DNA of 64,000 bases from Kryptolebias marmoratus (Eukaryota > Chordata > Actinopteri > Cyprinodontiformes > Rivulidae). The notes under the pieces were generated by a model. The model was not told where the DNA came from. It made no database searches and worked only from the letters and a program-made list of their open reading frames with translations. This document shows positions 25,273 through 57,300 of this stretch, one piece after another; position 1 is the first letter of the stretch, and every line of letters starts with the position of its first letter. The stretch covers positions 18,181,775 to 18,245,774 of the forward strand of contig NC_051430.1 in NCBI RefSeq assembly GCF_001649575.2. Direction: 5' to 3'. Position numbers and translations under genes: made by a program.

Positions 25273-28235
25273 CATTTATTCACCCATGACCACCCTGTTA
25301 CACCCTGCGCTTGGCAGGATGCTTATTTGAGTAGACAGCTTTGGGCGCGGAGAGCCATCTACTCTGATCTCCTCTGCAGTTTAAGAACCTTTTAACTAAG
25401 AAATAGCCCTCTGCCAAGCCCACCGCCTCTTGATTCCGGCTTATTCGCTCATCTCATGGGACTGATCTTCCGCCCCCATTGCAAACCCTGCAGCAGAACG
25501 GGAAAGAGCCGATAGACATCCTGGCTTTTAGATATCCCTGCTCTGGTGTAATAGGAGACCTAGTGGATTTGATGTGTGAGTGAAGTGCAGGTGGTGTTTT
25601 TGAGCAGCGTGCAGGGCAGTGAGTGTGTGTGCTCACACACATACACACACATAGCCCAGCACCTTCACAGAGATTGACCTCGACAAGACGAGCTGTTTTC
25701 AGAGCAGCTGGGTGATGGGTCACAGGAGTTTGGTTTCGGAGATAATTTCCTGCCACTGATAGACATCTGCTAAGTAGCACAATAACCTAATAGGAGGAGA
25801 TGAGGGGAAAGAGGGACATGACAAACAAGCCGAAGACTTGCTCCTTTTGCCTCGCTCTTAAAGGCAATAATAGGAGTAAATTGGTTCCTGAAATTGAATT
25901 GAAAAAAAGCCGGTCTCCTTTAGTGAAGTATAATGCCTCCGAATACATTTGGTGTGCAGCAAATGGAGAAAAATGGAGGGTAGTTACGCGATTGTCTTTC
26001 ATTTCACAGAGAGGAAAACTGTAGCGGTATCCCCCCGTTAAGACTAGCTTTTAGTCTCAATCTACACCACGTGTCTGCTTCCCCTCTCTCAACCACTATC
26101 TTTGGACAAATGGACTGTGAGGATGGGCTCGTTGTGAAATTAGTATCCTCACAGAGAGAGAATACAGAGAAAGGATTATGTGAATAGTCAGTAATGAGCT
26201 CAAAGTACCAGTGTGTTTGGGCCAGGCCTGCCTGTGTGCGAGAGGAAATGGCACTGTGAGCGACCTCCTTTTTTTCTTTCCCTTCGATTTTTTTTTCACT
26301 GAGCACCTGGCGAGACATAGAGTGGTCCCTCTCTTCCATCTGCAACGTGGGAGCTTGTGTGTTAGCATGTGTATGTGAAAGAGAGTGGCTGAACTGTGGA
26401 CTGTGGAGATTTAATTGACTTATATTTATCAGGGAGGTGCATTTTTAGTGCTTTTCTCACTGTCAGATTTGTGCTAAAAGTGTTGTTTTGTGCTGCTGGT
26501 GACAGGCTTTAAAAATACTCATGTGACTTTAAGTGTTAAGTGCATTGTACGAGCCTCAGGGTCTGAGGTCAAATGTAATGTCTTGAGGAAACTACTTCAT
26601 GAAAAAAGGCTTTTTATGGGAGAAAGACTGAATTATTTGCAGGACTGATGCATTTCTGCAGCACCTGCTTCTGATCTTTAGCTATTCAACCCAGGAAAGT
26701 CTTTTAGCTATAATTACAGGGAAGGAAGATGTGTTTGTCTGTCATACTTCCTTTTCACGTTTGTCAATCCATCAATCACGAACTAAATGGTGGTAGTAAA
26801 AATTCACTGTCATAATCTTCTTTTAAAAGACAGCATTTTTGCAGGTAGCGTTATTTTTAAAAGAGAGTAAAAATCAAGTCCATTTTGCTTGGAAATATAT
26901 TGAAAAATGTAACTCTCTACATTTTGGGGAGTTTATGTGAAATTCTGCATGTAAATTTCTTTGTAATATTATTCTCAAGGAATGCATTGGTTTCATTTTT
27001 TAGATGTTTCATTTTTTTGCCAGACTGTGTTGCATCTTCCCAGGAGTATAGGATAAATGCAATTTATTCAGTGAGCTTTTTCATTTAATGTGCATCTTTG
27101 ATTTTCATGTTTACATTTTGTGCTTTATAAAGTAATACCATTTTAAAGTAGGTTTGAAAAAAAAAGAAAGTCCACCTTGGTCAGATAGTGCAGATACATT
27201 GCCTCATTTGTAAAGGATGTTTTGATTGAATGCTTCAATGATTAGTTTAAAATGTAGATGATTTTCAGATGTGTTTTACATTTCTATAGTCTATAAATGA
27301 GCCAAACAGGAGCTGATGCTTCTTACAACGCCATTAATTTATCCTGTAATCATCGCAATTGTTTTCTTTCATGATAAAATAATAATCTATGAAACTAAGT
27401 AATGGACTGATGGCAGGTGGCTAAATGTTCATTTAGTGATTCACTGAGAAAATAAATAAGAGTGGACTAGCCTGTGACAAACGCATGAGAAATCATTTTT
27501 CAATCTTCTGCCACGCATGCTGGCAGTGAAAGCTCAGATGAAATATTTGCCTCTGCTCTTTGTTTTAATATGGGAGGAGACTGGCTCAGATGGAAACAAT
27601 AGTTGTTCGTACTGATGCGTTTTTAAAAGAAGAGAGAGTCATATACAGACAGAGCCAACATTAAGGTCACTATGCTTTTTTTTATTTTGTATTTTTTTAC
27701 AACTATTATCAGTATCTATGCAGGTGAGCCTGAGCCTCTGCGATGTTCAGTACAGTAAAAGTATGCAGGGGTATGTGCTGAGTAAACAATGGAGGAGTGA
27801 ATCTCGATCCTTATCATATAAAAAAACACTTTCTGGGCCTAAATTGTTGCTTCAGCTGCTCTCGTCTGTCACATAATCCAAGTAGAAGACTTTGTAATCA
27901 GTCATCATTGTGTTATGTGACACTGCTGTGTTCCTGATGAATGATACACTCTATGCTTTTTGATTGTAGAGGGTTCTTATTGAGGGCTTTTCTTTTATAT
28001 GTATTCATATTTGTATCCAACTGTTTTTCCACTGGGACTGTGATGGGCTTTTTGAGGAGGGACCGGTATCCGCTGCCTTTCTGTTCCTGAGTGAAGGTGG
28101 CGAGGAGGAGGAGTGTTGGCGGTGGGGGGTGGGGGGTGTAGAGCTAGAGATTTATGGCCTAAAGGGAGATTGATTAGTGCCGTCACTAGCCCTGATGTAC
28201 GGTTGGCAGTCTCCCCCTCCCAGCCCATCACATTT

Positions 28236-28257
28236 GCACACACACACACACACACAC
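28236..28257. repeat. CA microsatellite
   Basis: A CA run about 580 bp upstream of the first coding exon of fam222a. Confidence 0.95.
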
Positions 28258-28877
28258 GCCAACTTGCAACTATACAGTTCAGCTACACATACATCCAGAC
28301 ACCGCTCAAGGCCCCCAGGCCTTTCCTGACAGTCCCCCAGAGCTGTTGCATGTTAAGTTGTAGCAGACAGACTGCTGTTTTCTCATTGCTACTTTTTTTT
28401 CTGTCCATAGATAACGCCATCAATCACCACATACACACTGCCCTGGAAAGAATGCGCCTCAGTGTGCCCGAGTGTTGCTATTTTCTGTGTGATTCTGTGG
28501 GTTTGTTTTGAGGATGGCTTCACAGACAGGAGATGCGGTTGAATGGCTGTGTGAATGTGCTGTTTGAAGCTGCAGAGTGACTGATCTGGACTGTGCTCTG
28601 CACCCGTGTCAACAGAGCTGCCCTGGTGCAGGTGTGTGTTTATCATTCAGCACACAGAGCTGAGAGGCAGGCAGCTGTACTCACGCTTTCCCAATTAAAT
28701 CCCTGGCTGTAGCCCACAGCCAGCCCCTGACAGCCCACCGGACACAACCATGGAGCTTTGACCTCGTATCTGCCAACATAACTCACTTTTAACTTTCCTT
28801 CTTTTTTTATTTTGCTCTTTTTCTGATACAGGTTGGCCGCAGAACTCCCCCGGCTGTAGTACTGTGCCCACCTCGCC

Positions 28878-47113
<18,236 letters not shown>

Positions 47114-47432
47114 ATGGGGAGCATGAGGACGAAGAGAATCAAGAGTAGTGAATTTGTGAAGAAAATCAAAGTTAAAGAACAGAGATGTGTTTTTCGCGGT
47201 ACAGAACTGTTGCGAGTGCCACTGCTTTAACTAGTGTGGGAGCTTAGAGAAGAGCAGTTGCTGCGCTGTTTGACCTTAGATTTGTCGGTTTCAAAGCAGG
47301 CTGTGGGAATCCCCAAACAGAGAAGAAGGTGGTACCAGTTGAGAAGAAAAGGGATTTCAAGATCCTCCTGATGTTCAATTGTGTGGTTTGCCAATAGGAT
47401 TTTTTTTTTTGATTGGTTTTATTTTGTTTGGT

Positions 47433-47480
47433 TTTTCTTTCCTAAACTGGTTTTGATTTTCTTTCCTAAACTGGTTTTGA
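47433..47480 (+). repeat. Perfect 24-bp tandem duplication in fam222a 3' UTR
   Basis: The unit TTTTCTTTCCTAAACTGG plus TTTTGA occurs twice back to back with no mismatch (47433-47456 and 47457-47480), which suggests a recent duplication. Confidence 0.97.
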
Positions 47481-48108
47481 CGAGAATCTTAGCTTGACAT
47501 GAAGTGCATACGCCACTTGTATCTCTTTTCCAAATACTAAGGATGAAGCTACTGTGTAGGTTGTCACTGAAATGGTCTTAAAGGGCCGACGCTGAGGGCT
47601 GCTCTTGAAATCCAAAAACTCTGTAACAGAACGTGCATACAAAAATGTGCAGACAAACGAGAAGCGTACGATTATAAGCAGTTCTTGGTGTTGTGTAAAA
47701 GGATCATAAGGTTGAGTCTAAAAGGGTAGTACGATATTAGTTATTGTTGCTGTTATAATTGATACATTAATTGCACTGCTTGAATTTTGTTAACTTTGAA
47801 GTTTGGAATTGGGTAGTTTGCATATGATATATTTAAGAAACTTGAAAAACTTGAACCTATTTTTTGTTGTTTGATATATTTGTAGGTATATTATATGTAT
47901 TGGCTGCTATGAGGAAAAGTGTCTCAAATGTATTTCTTTTCTTTTTTTAATTATTATTTTATTGTTTTCCACATTTGTTTTTATGATCGATTAATTCCTC
48001 CTCAAGCTGATGTGCAGTCTCTTATGTCCTGGCGTGAGGCATAGTTGCTGCTTTGGTTCTGTAAGAACCCGTTTGGAGAGCTCTTTTTTAACCAACACTG
48101 GAATCTAC

Positions 48109-48114
48109 AATAAA
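48109..48114 (+). terminator. fam222a: fam222a polyadenylation signal AATAAA
   Basis: A canonical hexamer 996 bp after the stop codon is followed by an A-rich stretch (48121-48180) and a GT-rich element (48231-48255) of the kind that supports cleavage. The genomic A-rich run just downstream could also cause internal priming in cDNA data. Confidence 0.7.
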
Positions 48115-49482
48115 TCTTGAAATATAAAAAAAAAATGTGGCAAAAAAAAGAAAAAAAAATACAAAAAAGAAATGTTACAAAGAAGAATGTGATTGGGAGG
48201 TTATCTTCATAACCTTATTTGTTTGTTAAGGTGTGTGTGTGGCAGAGTGCATGTGTTGCTTTTAAGTTTTTGTTTTTCAAAATCCTCAGACTTTTTTTGT
48301 TTTGTTTGTTTGTTTGTTTATGGTATCTTAACCAGATTTTTTTCACACATTGACAGACTGAATCACCGGTCCCATAAACATTCGGAGTAAATGTACAGAA
48401 GATGACCTGCAATGCTCCCTTTCAGTGGAGGCTTTATAGTTTCTGAGTCAGAATATAGATTTTAGTTCTCATTTGACTCCTGTAGTTACAGCACTGCAGC
48501 CTCGTCTGTTATCAGAGTAACAGACAGCGGTGAAAACAAATGAGAGTGTATGAAAAATTGAAAACAATCATGCCCTGTCCTTTGGCGTCAGATGGAACAA
48601 GACCAAGCTCATTGCTTTTTCTCGCCCATTTCAACCCCCCCTAGGTTGGGATGCATTTAGCCTAGGCCAGTCTTAACTTGATAAATCAGAGAAATGAAAT
48701 ATTTATTATGACTGTGAGATTCCCTCGAATGTACTGCACTTAAATTACCGCAATATTGTATTGCCTTGTGGGACTCAAGTGAAAGTGAAAAATTGTATCA
48801 GTGCAGCAGTCCTCTGGTCTTAAACTGGGATTTTTTTATTGTCAGTCAAATTAAATTTAATAACTGGAGAGGAAGAGAACAAGGGGCTTTGTTGTGGGGG
48901 AAATGCTGGCATCGGTCTAGATTTATGAAGTGCAATTATTATGACTGTATTAACATTTTTTTTCTCTGAGCTTACACCAAAAAAATGTAAACTACAGTTG
49001 TCCATACATTCCCAATGTACCACATCCCTAATCCTTATCTTTTTGTTTTGTTTTAAGGTGTAAAATAAATTTCTTTAAGAATATATACAGAAGCCACATC
49101 TTGGCTCGGAAGTCTGTGATTATTTTTCTGAACCTTTGTCCTCTGGAAGTCACTGGGGCATTCGGTCTTCTGGCAGTTGTGTTGAATCCATAGAGGAGTG
49201 TGATGTGCAATTCTGTATTGATTAGAATCTTGTACATGTAATTGATAATCTAAATGTTTACAATTTGCCATCCAAAGAGAAATTTAAAAACTGTGCTGGC
49301 AGAAACAGAAGTATTGTATACATAGATTAAGTAGAATATGTATTGGATTTTAAAAGAAAAAGACAACTGGGTGGAAAAAATTAATAAGGAGGAAATTATG
49401 TTTCTTTGACTGTTAAATTTAACAAATCTCACCCCTTCCTTTATCTTCATTATGAGCCATAAATGGATAGTTTACATCTGTT

Positions 49483-50112
49483 GAAGCAGGGTTCAGTGGA
49501 AAGGTTATGAACAATTACTGTCTTACTTGTTGTAGATAGCTCTTTGAATGACTTTAGTTTAAAAAACTGGAGCTGTATTTCTGTCTACACTGACAAGCTT
49601 AAAGGCTAGTTCGAGCAGGACCAAGACCAAAGTAGATTCCTGCCTTCTTAAAACAACTTTAATCTCCAGAATTTGATACTGATTCATGCAATTGTTGTTT
49701 TATAAACCATTTGACTACTGGTAAATGTGCATTATATGTTTATGTAAGCAGAAATAAGACACTTCTATTGGAGTTGCCCAGGCGGTACCGGTAGTGCTAC
49801 ATGTAGCTGCTGCTTCTATTTCTACTTGCAAATAACCACAGAGTTTAATGTAAATAACCATTTAATGTGAAATTGACTCAAATGTAATGTTCTATAAATA
49901 AGCATTTGCAGGAACTGTTTTGCAATGTTAAAGACTGAAGTTGTTTTAAGATAGCAGCAATTCACTTCGCTCTTAGTGCTGTCAGCCTGACCATCCGGTC
50001 AGAATTAAACTCCATTTCTCCAAACTGAGGTCATTCAAAGAGCTATCTACAATAGGCAGGATTTTAACTGTTCATAATCCTTCACGGAACCCAGAGATAG
50101 TTCAAAAGATCT
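49483..50112. mobile_element. Foldback element, copy B (long loop)
   Basis: The left arm (from about 49483, with TTATGAACAATTACTG and TAGATAGCTCTTTGAATGAC) is mirrored by a right arm ending about 50112 (GTCATTCAAAGAGCTATCTA, CAGTTAACC-type flank degenerate). The ~250-bp loop is longer than in copy A and shares segments with copy C (TGCAATTGTT, ATTTGCAG). It is probably closest to full length. Confidence 0.75.
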
Positions 50113-52719
50113 CTGTAAATATTCCACTAATGATAATACTGTTTTTCAAGGCTGTCAGATATTTCAGACTAAAGAATACCCAACCCCCCTTGGCTTAAAT
50201 TTGCATAGTAAATCTTTTTGAACATTGGAGTGTTTTTTTTTTCCTGTGTTGTTTCAACAGTCTAATGCTTTAGCCGCAGTCTGATTCCAGCATATTTTCT
50301 GTCGAGTAGAAATATTTTGACAGATCTTACAGATACATCCCGTCCCTAAATCCCTTCCGTTTGGCTTCTGCATCCGAGCATTAAACCCTGTCACATGATG
50401 TTGAAGTGAAGAGGAGACACTTGAGGCAGTGGAGTTACTAGTGTCTGGCCTTTCCCACCAGTGGAAGTCTGAGGCACCAGGCCTCTTCGGCTAATGGAAA
50501 TAGTGGGTGACATTTGACTACTGGACACTTTATTTAGTCAAAGGACTGAAATCAAATCCATTCAAATAAAAAGGTATTTCTTTTGAAGTATAGAGGTGGA
50601 GCTTCCCAAAATCAACCTCCCCCCAAAAAAAAGAATTAGCACAAATATTAATTTCAAAACACTTTTTTTTTAAATCAAACATAAACAGGCTCAGCATCTT
50701 TGCTCACTATTTCACAAAGCAAGGCTCCAAACTGTCTGCCCCCCTGGTCTTTTACACACAATGAGCTCCTGTTGGTGGCATGCATCTTAGCCCTGCAACC
50801 TCTGGTCCATTCCACTATTCCTCATTTGGACAATGGCTTAGCCCCATATTAGGATAATAGAATTAAATTTCAAATAGATTTGTGCCTGAGTTGATCCAGC
50901 CACAGCTCACTCAGCTGCAGAGGCAGAGTGGCATATGGCATGTCATTATCTGAGCCCACCCTCCCCCTGTCCGGGGCCAACAGGGTTCAGCGGTGCTTAA
51001 ACAAACTGGAGGTTAGAACTGGCTGGCTGGCGTTGAAGAGGAAGAGGACAGCAGGGTTTGGGTGGTAGTGGTGGTTGTGAGTGGGGGATGTTGCAAAATC
51101 ACAGCCTCTGCATCATCTCAGATGGCCTCAGTACCACACCATGGCGCCCGGGCTCTGAGGCCCTGCTTTAAAAAGCTGTGCTTCGTTTGATCAAGGGGGA
51201 TTTGTTTTCTGTTGGATTATACATGCTCGTTCCCTGTGTGGCTGAGGGGCCCTTGTGCAGCGAAACAGGAAAGACTAGAAAAGAATGAAAGATGCAAAGA
51301 TTTCGGGGTCAGACGAGCCTCGGAGCATCAGTTATCAGGATAGTTGTCATGTTCCTGGCTCTGTTTTCAGCCTCTCATCTTTGATTTATTGTGCCTCACT
51401 TTACCATATTTTAGTAAATGAGAGCCTCTCTTTTCATTAACTTTTTAGTATTTAAAGAATAAAATATGTGCTTTACAGGAAATGATAAATCACACCAATG
51501 AATGAGGACATTTCAATCTATAACTTATCTGTGGCTACAGACTGCTATTGACTTTTAACGCGTTTTCAAGGGCAACGAGACACTCGTGGGGATAGCTGGA
51601 GGGCAGAGTGTAGGAGAAGTGACTTATGCTGGTTGTAAAAATCCCTTAGTAAATCCCAATAAGTCCGTGAAGACCTTTGCCCAGTGTAAAGGTCTAGTCG
51701 CATATTATGCACCTTAAATACTGCTGAGAAGCAAAGAGAGCAGACAGGCTGTTCAGAGCCGGGTCAGCTCTTTCATTCTCAGAACAGAGAGGAGGGGGAG
51801 AGTAGAAAAATAAAGGCAGCTGCTCACTTTGTAGAGCATCCCCCTCCCTCCATATCACTTTGGTCAACTTCAGTCATGTCCCCTGGCTGCCCTTCTGCTC
51901 TTTGGAGGGGTCCTCATCGCAGACCTGTTCCCAGAATCTCCGCTCTGACATCTAAGAGAGAATGAATTCACGAGGACGGTCCTCTCCATTTCACTCATAC
52001 CTAGCGAGAAAATACTTTCATCAATAATTCAGATAGTCCTGAGGAGGCTTGTACAGTTAAACCGCCAGCCTTATAGCTGTGTTGCACAATTTCATTAAAG
52101 ATATGCTGTGTTTTGCTTCACAGTTTGAGCAAATCTCTTTTGGAAAACACCTGATGGGTCAAGTGTGAGTGGCACAGAATTTAAAATCAGGTTTTAGTAT
52201 TCGTTATATGTACTACAAGGTAAAAAATCAGCACAGATGACAAAATAAATCAGGATTTTTTTTTTTACCCCCAAACACAGTTTTGGGAGCTTAAAAAAAA
52301 TAAAAAGGCAGTGCGATGGGGTGTAATTCCAGGAGCTTAAAGCGTTTTATTTCTTCACCGTCACAGCTTCGGCTGAAAAAGCTTATGGCCTCCAAATATT
52401 CATCTGCTTTGTGCGGTGGGTCTATTACTGAATCCAATCTAAACGCAAAAGTCTGGGGATTTTGCTTTCTTTCTTTTCTTTTTCTTCCTCCTGATTTCTT
52501 TCACTGTTTGTATGGCTCTCCAAATTATCCTGTGGACAAACAGGGCTGTTTTGTTTTTCTCAGATGATCTCGAGTGCACCAATGCTTCCAAAGTATGAGG
52601 GTGCCGCAACCTTGAGAAAATAATATATATGGAAATGGGAAATCTATAAAGCATCTCTCTTATTGTTTTCCCTGCAGTACTGTGTTTAAAAATGATTTTG
52701 TCTCCTCAGGATGAAAAAA

Positions 52720-52739
52720 AAACAACAACAACAACAACA
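52720..52739. repeat. AAC microsatellite
   Basis: About six AAC units following an A8 run. Confidence 0.85.
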
Positions 52740-53464
52740 TAAGGAATACATTGCTTTCTTCTTTTGAAAATGATAATGTATGAGTCTTAGATTTTGAAAA
52801 AAGAAGTCTGAATATGAAAAAAAAGCTGTAAAATCCTTTACTTGTGGGGTTTTCAACTTTTGAATGTGCCTACAGCCAAGCATCCCAGTGATTGCTTACC
52901 CTCTGCAGTTCTGCAATCTCCCCACAACCATCATCTTCAATTTGCTGAAACTGCCACTGTCACTCCTCCATCCCAACCATCTCAATAGATATTTTGTCTG
53001 TTCCCTGCTTTTTGTCAATCTCAGGACTGAAATTTCTTTACTTTAATGTAGATGGCTGTTTTTCATTTGACCTTTCCTCTCTTATGTATTTCTGTTTGAC
53101 ATAAGGAAATAAAGCAGATGACTTCTATGACTGCTTTTGTTCTCTTTCTTTCTGTCCTTCTTTCACATTTTAAAGAAAGGAGTAGGACTAGGCCTTACTC
53201 TAATGAAGGTAAGCATATTAGTCTTAGGATTCAGTTTGAGCATCACCGCCATATGCCTGCTTCGGCAATCTTGTTTTTCACTTGACCCTTTTCACCCCTA
53301 CAGCTGTAACAACCTCACCTTAGAGAAACAAGCAAAGAAAAACCAAGGCGGTGGGGGTGAGGGGGGTGAGAGGGACAGCATCTATTTAATTTAATAAATT
53401 TTTTTATTGTGGAATTGGTTGAAATTTTTTTCCAAGACTGTGCTTTGGAGAGAAAAAAGACAAG

Positions 53465-53760
53465 TTAAAGCAATAGTTCAGATTTCTTTTCAAGTGGGGT
53501 TCCCTGTTATAGATAGACTTTAATTCGAACCAAATTGAAACGCTAATAGCTAGTCCAAGTGGGTACAAGACCAAAATAGGTTACTGCCATCTTAAGACAA
53601 CTTCAATCTAAAAGATTTCATGGCAGTCAATGCAATTGTTATTTTATAGAAATAGAATTTGCAGAAACTGCTTTGAAATTTTTGCAATCTCAAATATATC
53701 AGGTTAGATATTTATTGTTCATAACCTTTTCACAGAATCCCACCTCAGGAGATGCTTTAA
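53465..53760. mobile_element. Foldback element, copy C (right arm mostly deleted)
   Basis: It begins TTAAAGCAATAGTTCAGAT like copy A and continues with the family's left arm (TAGATAGACTTT, ACAAGACCAAAATAGG) and part of the loop. It then jumps to a short right-end remnant (TTGTTCATAACC, CACAGAATCCCACC) ending GCTTTAA at 53760. This is an internally deleted copy. Confidence 0.7.
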
Positions 53761-56029
53761 ATTACTTTACATGTTATTTATCAATGCAGCCAAGTAAAAG
53801 GAAGTTTGCTAAAGACTGAAATTATGCTTTTCTTTTTCTTCTTTTTTTAACTCACCTAATCCTTGCAACAAATTTTGTAATAACTGATCAAAAAATAAAA
53901 ATCCATGTCTTCAGTTTGTGCTAAATTTAAAGGGTAGTTGGTTTTATGGCGTGCTAACTTTGCTGCCATCACTCTCCTTAGAATAAGGAACCCCACAAAC
54001 ATTCGATCTACATGTTTGACAACACAGGTATCCACGAGAACTCAACACAGACACTTTCCTTTCTCTTCTCACTCCCAACCTCGCCGCCCACCTGAAACAT
54101 CAGATAAGCCACAGACTGATGAGCCATCCGCCTCCACCAGAGCGTGTGGTACTGGGAGACTGCACACCGATTTCAATACACGCTCGCTCAGACAGAAAAA
54201 GAGCTCTGTGGAGCAGAAATGCTTCTCTTATTAGCAAAACTCATTCACCTGCACGCCACATTGAGTCCCTGGCAATTTCACAATAAATCATAAGAGATGC
54301 TTACGGAGGCCGGGGGAAAGCAAGCCGAAACTCTGCCACGGCCGTGCCCTCACCTGTCACTTTAGACACTCTGAATCATTTCGGGATCAGTGGCCTCATT
54401 TTTTATCTTATATGAACTGAAAGGTCATCTCACAAACCACCTGACCAATATGTCTCTAGCTCTTCATCTCCCAGTTCTTCCAGTGGCTGCTCATTCTAAT
54501 CAGAGATGTCACAGGTCGGTGAAATATTTCACTGGGGATCATGGAGGGAAAAAATGATTACAAACAGAAAAAAGGAACACTAGCTTAAGCTAGTAGGAAG
54601 GCTTACTCTTTAGCCACCTCCTTTAAAATGTAAGTTTAGGAAATGATTAATGTGTGAGTAATAAAAGTTCCCTCCTTAGTGTCAGACTGCTGGGACTTAA
54701 ATGTGTTACTTGAAGCTATCCATCAGTCTGAAGTGTTGTTTGGTGAATAAAGAATGAGTTGGCCCAAGCTCAGCCTCGTATCCACTTGAGACTCATCAGC
54801 CTAAACACTTTTAGAGCTTAACCTGCTGGACGATAGCTGAACAATTTGTACTCCCGATACCCAAGCTAGTTAGGATACCATAAGACCCTGAGACAGAGGC
54901 AGTCAACTTTCCCTTATAGGCAGTTACCAGATGAAGACCGTTACAACACAATCCTGTTTGGCTGTCGCTTGGTTTGTTGAGACACTTTTTGTGGCAGCCA
55001 GCACATGCCTGCTGCAAGCAGGCGAGCCATTTTGTTAACAGCTCACACTTCCTGTGCAAGCGTGTGGTTCCAGAGTTGCTGACAGTGACACTTGCAGGAC
55101 CGAGCCCTGCCCTACTTAACAGGCTGAAGGGAGGAGGGCAGGCCAAGTTGTCAGCAGCGCTAGGTGCTCGCTGCTTAGATAAACCTGGAGGATTAGTGGC
55201 CCAGTTAAAGTTGGAGCAAAGAGGATTAGCCTCTTCTCTGAGGTGGTGAGAGATTCCCTGTGTCCTTCAGCACTGCTGGCCTCAGAGACGAGAGGGAGGA
55301 GAAGGATGGGAGACAGCCGAGGAGGACTTTGCTTTCATTAATGTGAAAGAGGAAAACTGGGGTGCAGTGATGAAAGGTGAAATTGTTGCCAGGTTGTAGT
55401 TTCATTAGGAAGCAAAAGGCTTATAATTACAGGCCAGGTGTTCAGGAGACCTGAGGTCCTCTGTAAATAACTCTTCACAAATGGGCCATAATCTACTGAC
55501 TTGATACCAACAACATATAGTTCTGACAGTTTGATATTTACAGCTAAAAATGACCACAACCCCTATACACAGATATATATGTTAAATTGAGGACGACATG
55601 ACACATGTTAGTCTTAATCTGGCATGTCAATTTGTAGCGGGACAGAGAACTTTAGATCTTTGCTGCCATCAGCAGGTCAACAGAAGAACTGCAGTTAAAG
55701 ATAAATGAGCTCGATGTTTATAGAATCAGGGTTAGTTAGGGACTTAAGAAGAAAGGCAGTGACTTGTGAATATTTTTTTCTTAAATAGCAAATTCTAATT
55801 TTTAATGCAAACTTTACTTAGATAGCGAGTTCATTATTCAAATACATGTATAAAATTACAAGTTAGTGCCACTACATTATTGTCTCTCACTAAGTCATAT
55901 TGAGCTTGGTCACAGATTTTCATTTTCATTTTACTGATAAAATGCTAAACTGGATATATAGGAGGAGGTACTTATTTGTTTTAATCCAATATTTACTGTA
56001 TGCCAAAATGAAAAGAAACCAGCGCACGG

Positions 56030-57300
56030 TTTAAAAAGGATCAGCGTTTATTGTTCTGTACAGCAATGTAGAAACAATGTAAAAAATGTATAGAAATGTA
56101 AACACTGACAACTCTGACCTTCAACAGTAGTGAACTTACAAAAATCAACTGCATGTCATGTATGCCACTATTCAATTGATGTGCATTTAAAAAAGAAAAA
56201 AAAAGAAGCTGTACAGGGCAAAGAGCCAACTGCGATGAAAACACTGCAGCAAACAGGGGAGAAGTACATAATAGCATGGACTAAGAGTTGATTATGCAAA
56301 CGCCCCAGCTGCAAAGGAACAATAACTCTGCAAATTCAAAGACAACCCATAACACGGGAGGCTATTGTCCTGCATTTGCATATTTGCTTGACAACTATAA
56401 CCTGCTCATCATGCCCATCTTGTTCGGAATACCGCCTTTGTATTCATATAATAATGCACACATCAGAAACTGGCAGAGAGCATTGTTTCTGCTCAAATGA
56501 CAGCTGTTCTGCCTGAGCTGGCAGCTCAAGCCTGCGCCTTTTCAAACTAGTGCATTTAATTAATACGATGCAAAAAGATTTAAAAAAAAAATATGCTGCA
56601 TAAAATAGATATATTCTTTTTCTTTGTTCTAAAACCTTCCATCCTAAATACATTCTAATCAGCGTGTAGAGTATATTCTTTATGGCAAATTAAACCTATA
56701 AAATGTAAGCTGATTTTTATTTTCTAAGTTTAAAAAAAGTTTTTAAAATATTGCCCAATAAGATTAAATTTGCAAAAATGTCATAAAAGGCTTGTTGTTG
56801 CAGTACTAAAGCAATGATGCAGTAAAAATGCTTTTTTTCCCCCCTGTAAAATAGAAAGCACATTAATCTGTTTCCTGTAAGACAAAAAACAAAAAGAACA
56901 ATGGATGTAAAAATCCCTGAGTGATCGCCCACTGATGTCTGACACGCAGAGGTACAGAACATCCTTGAAACGTTTGTTGTTCTTTTGTCACAAGATTTTT
57001 TTTTAAAAAGTAATAATATGCAGCTGACTTTCTAAATTTTTAAGCTTTTTTTGTGTTTTCTCGTGGTTTCATTTGAACTATAATTTGTGTGGAAATGTTT
57101 CATCAACTGAACATTCAGTGTCTCTCTACATGTTCAGTCTTCTGTTCTTTTGTAACAAAAAAGTTGTAATACTCTGTTCACCATAAACTAAAAGGCACAA
57201 GACGTGTGAATTAGCACGTTCAATGGCTAGTTGGCCCCTGAAATATTAAAGCTGATGGCTTTTTGTTGCCACCTGATAACAAAGCAGTTCTCTGGACCCG
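56030..57300 (-). other. trpv4: Probable trpv4 3' UTR
   Basis: An AT-rich non-coding stretch follows the stop codon. On the minus strand AATAAA occurs at 56052-56047 and another candidate lies near 56720. The farther one would give a ~1.25 kb UTR, followed by a T-rich stretch. No reading frame here resembles a protein. Confidence 0.45.
56047..56052 (-). terminator. trpv4: Candidate trpv4 polyadenylation signal AATAAA
   Basis: A canonical hexamer on the minus strand about 1.25 kb past the stop codon, followed within 30 bases by T/GT-rich sequence. A closer alternative near 56720 cannot be excluded. Confidence 0.4.

Larger units (their letters stand above)
1290..28831 (+). other. fam222a: Presumed fam222a intron 1 (about 27.5 kb), no genes seen
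   Basis: If exon 1 ends at 1289, this is one intron from GTAAGT at 1290 to AG at 28831. No reading frame in it resembles a known protein, and no RNA gene was recognised. It holds the assembly gap at 2156-2176, a TIR element at 10777-11490, a foldback element at 15526-15892, a two-unit repeat at about 9180-9830, microsatellites, and stretches resembling non-coding regulatory sequence (entered separately). In 2190-6100, 7804-9180, 11491-12180, 12420-15525, 15893-17740 and 18020-28831 I see only ordinary AT-rich intronic sequence with short A/T or CA runs. Further non-coding exons cannot be excluded. Confidence 0.55.
47114..48130 (+). other. fam222a: fam222a 3' UTR
   Basis: About 1 kb of non-coding sequence runs from the stop codon to a canonical AATAAA at 48109-48114. 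It includes a perfect 24-bp tandem duplication (47433-47480) and several T-rich tracts. A further AATAAA near 49067-49072 could serve as a distal site. Confidence 0.75.
48180..56029. other. Intergenic region between convergent fam222a and trpv4
   Basis: About 8 kb with no supported gene. It contains foldback elements at about 49483-50112 and 53465-53760, an AAC microsatellite near 52720-52739, an alternative AATAAA near 49067, and otherwise single-copy AT-rich sequence. Reading frames here are short and resemble nothing known. Confidence 0.7.
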
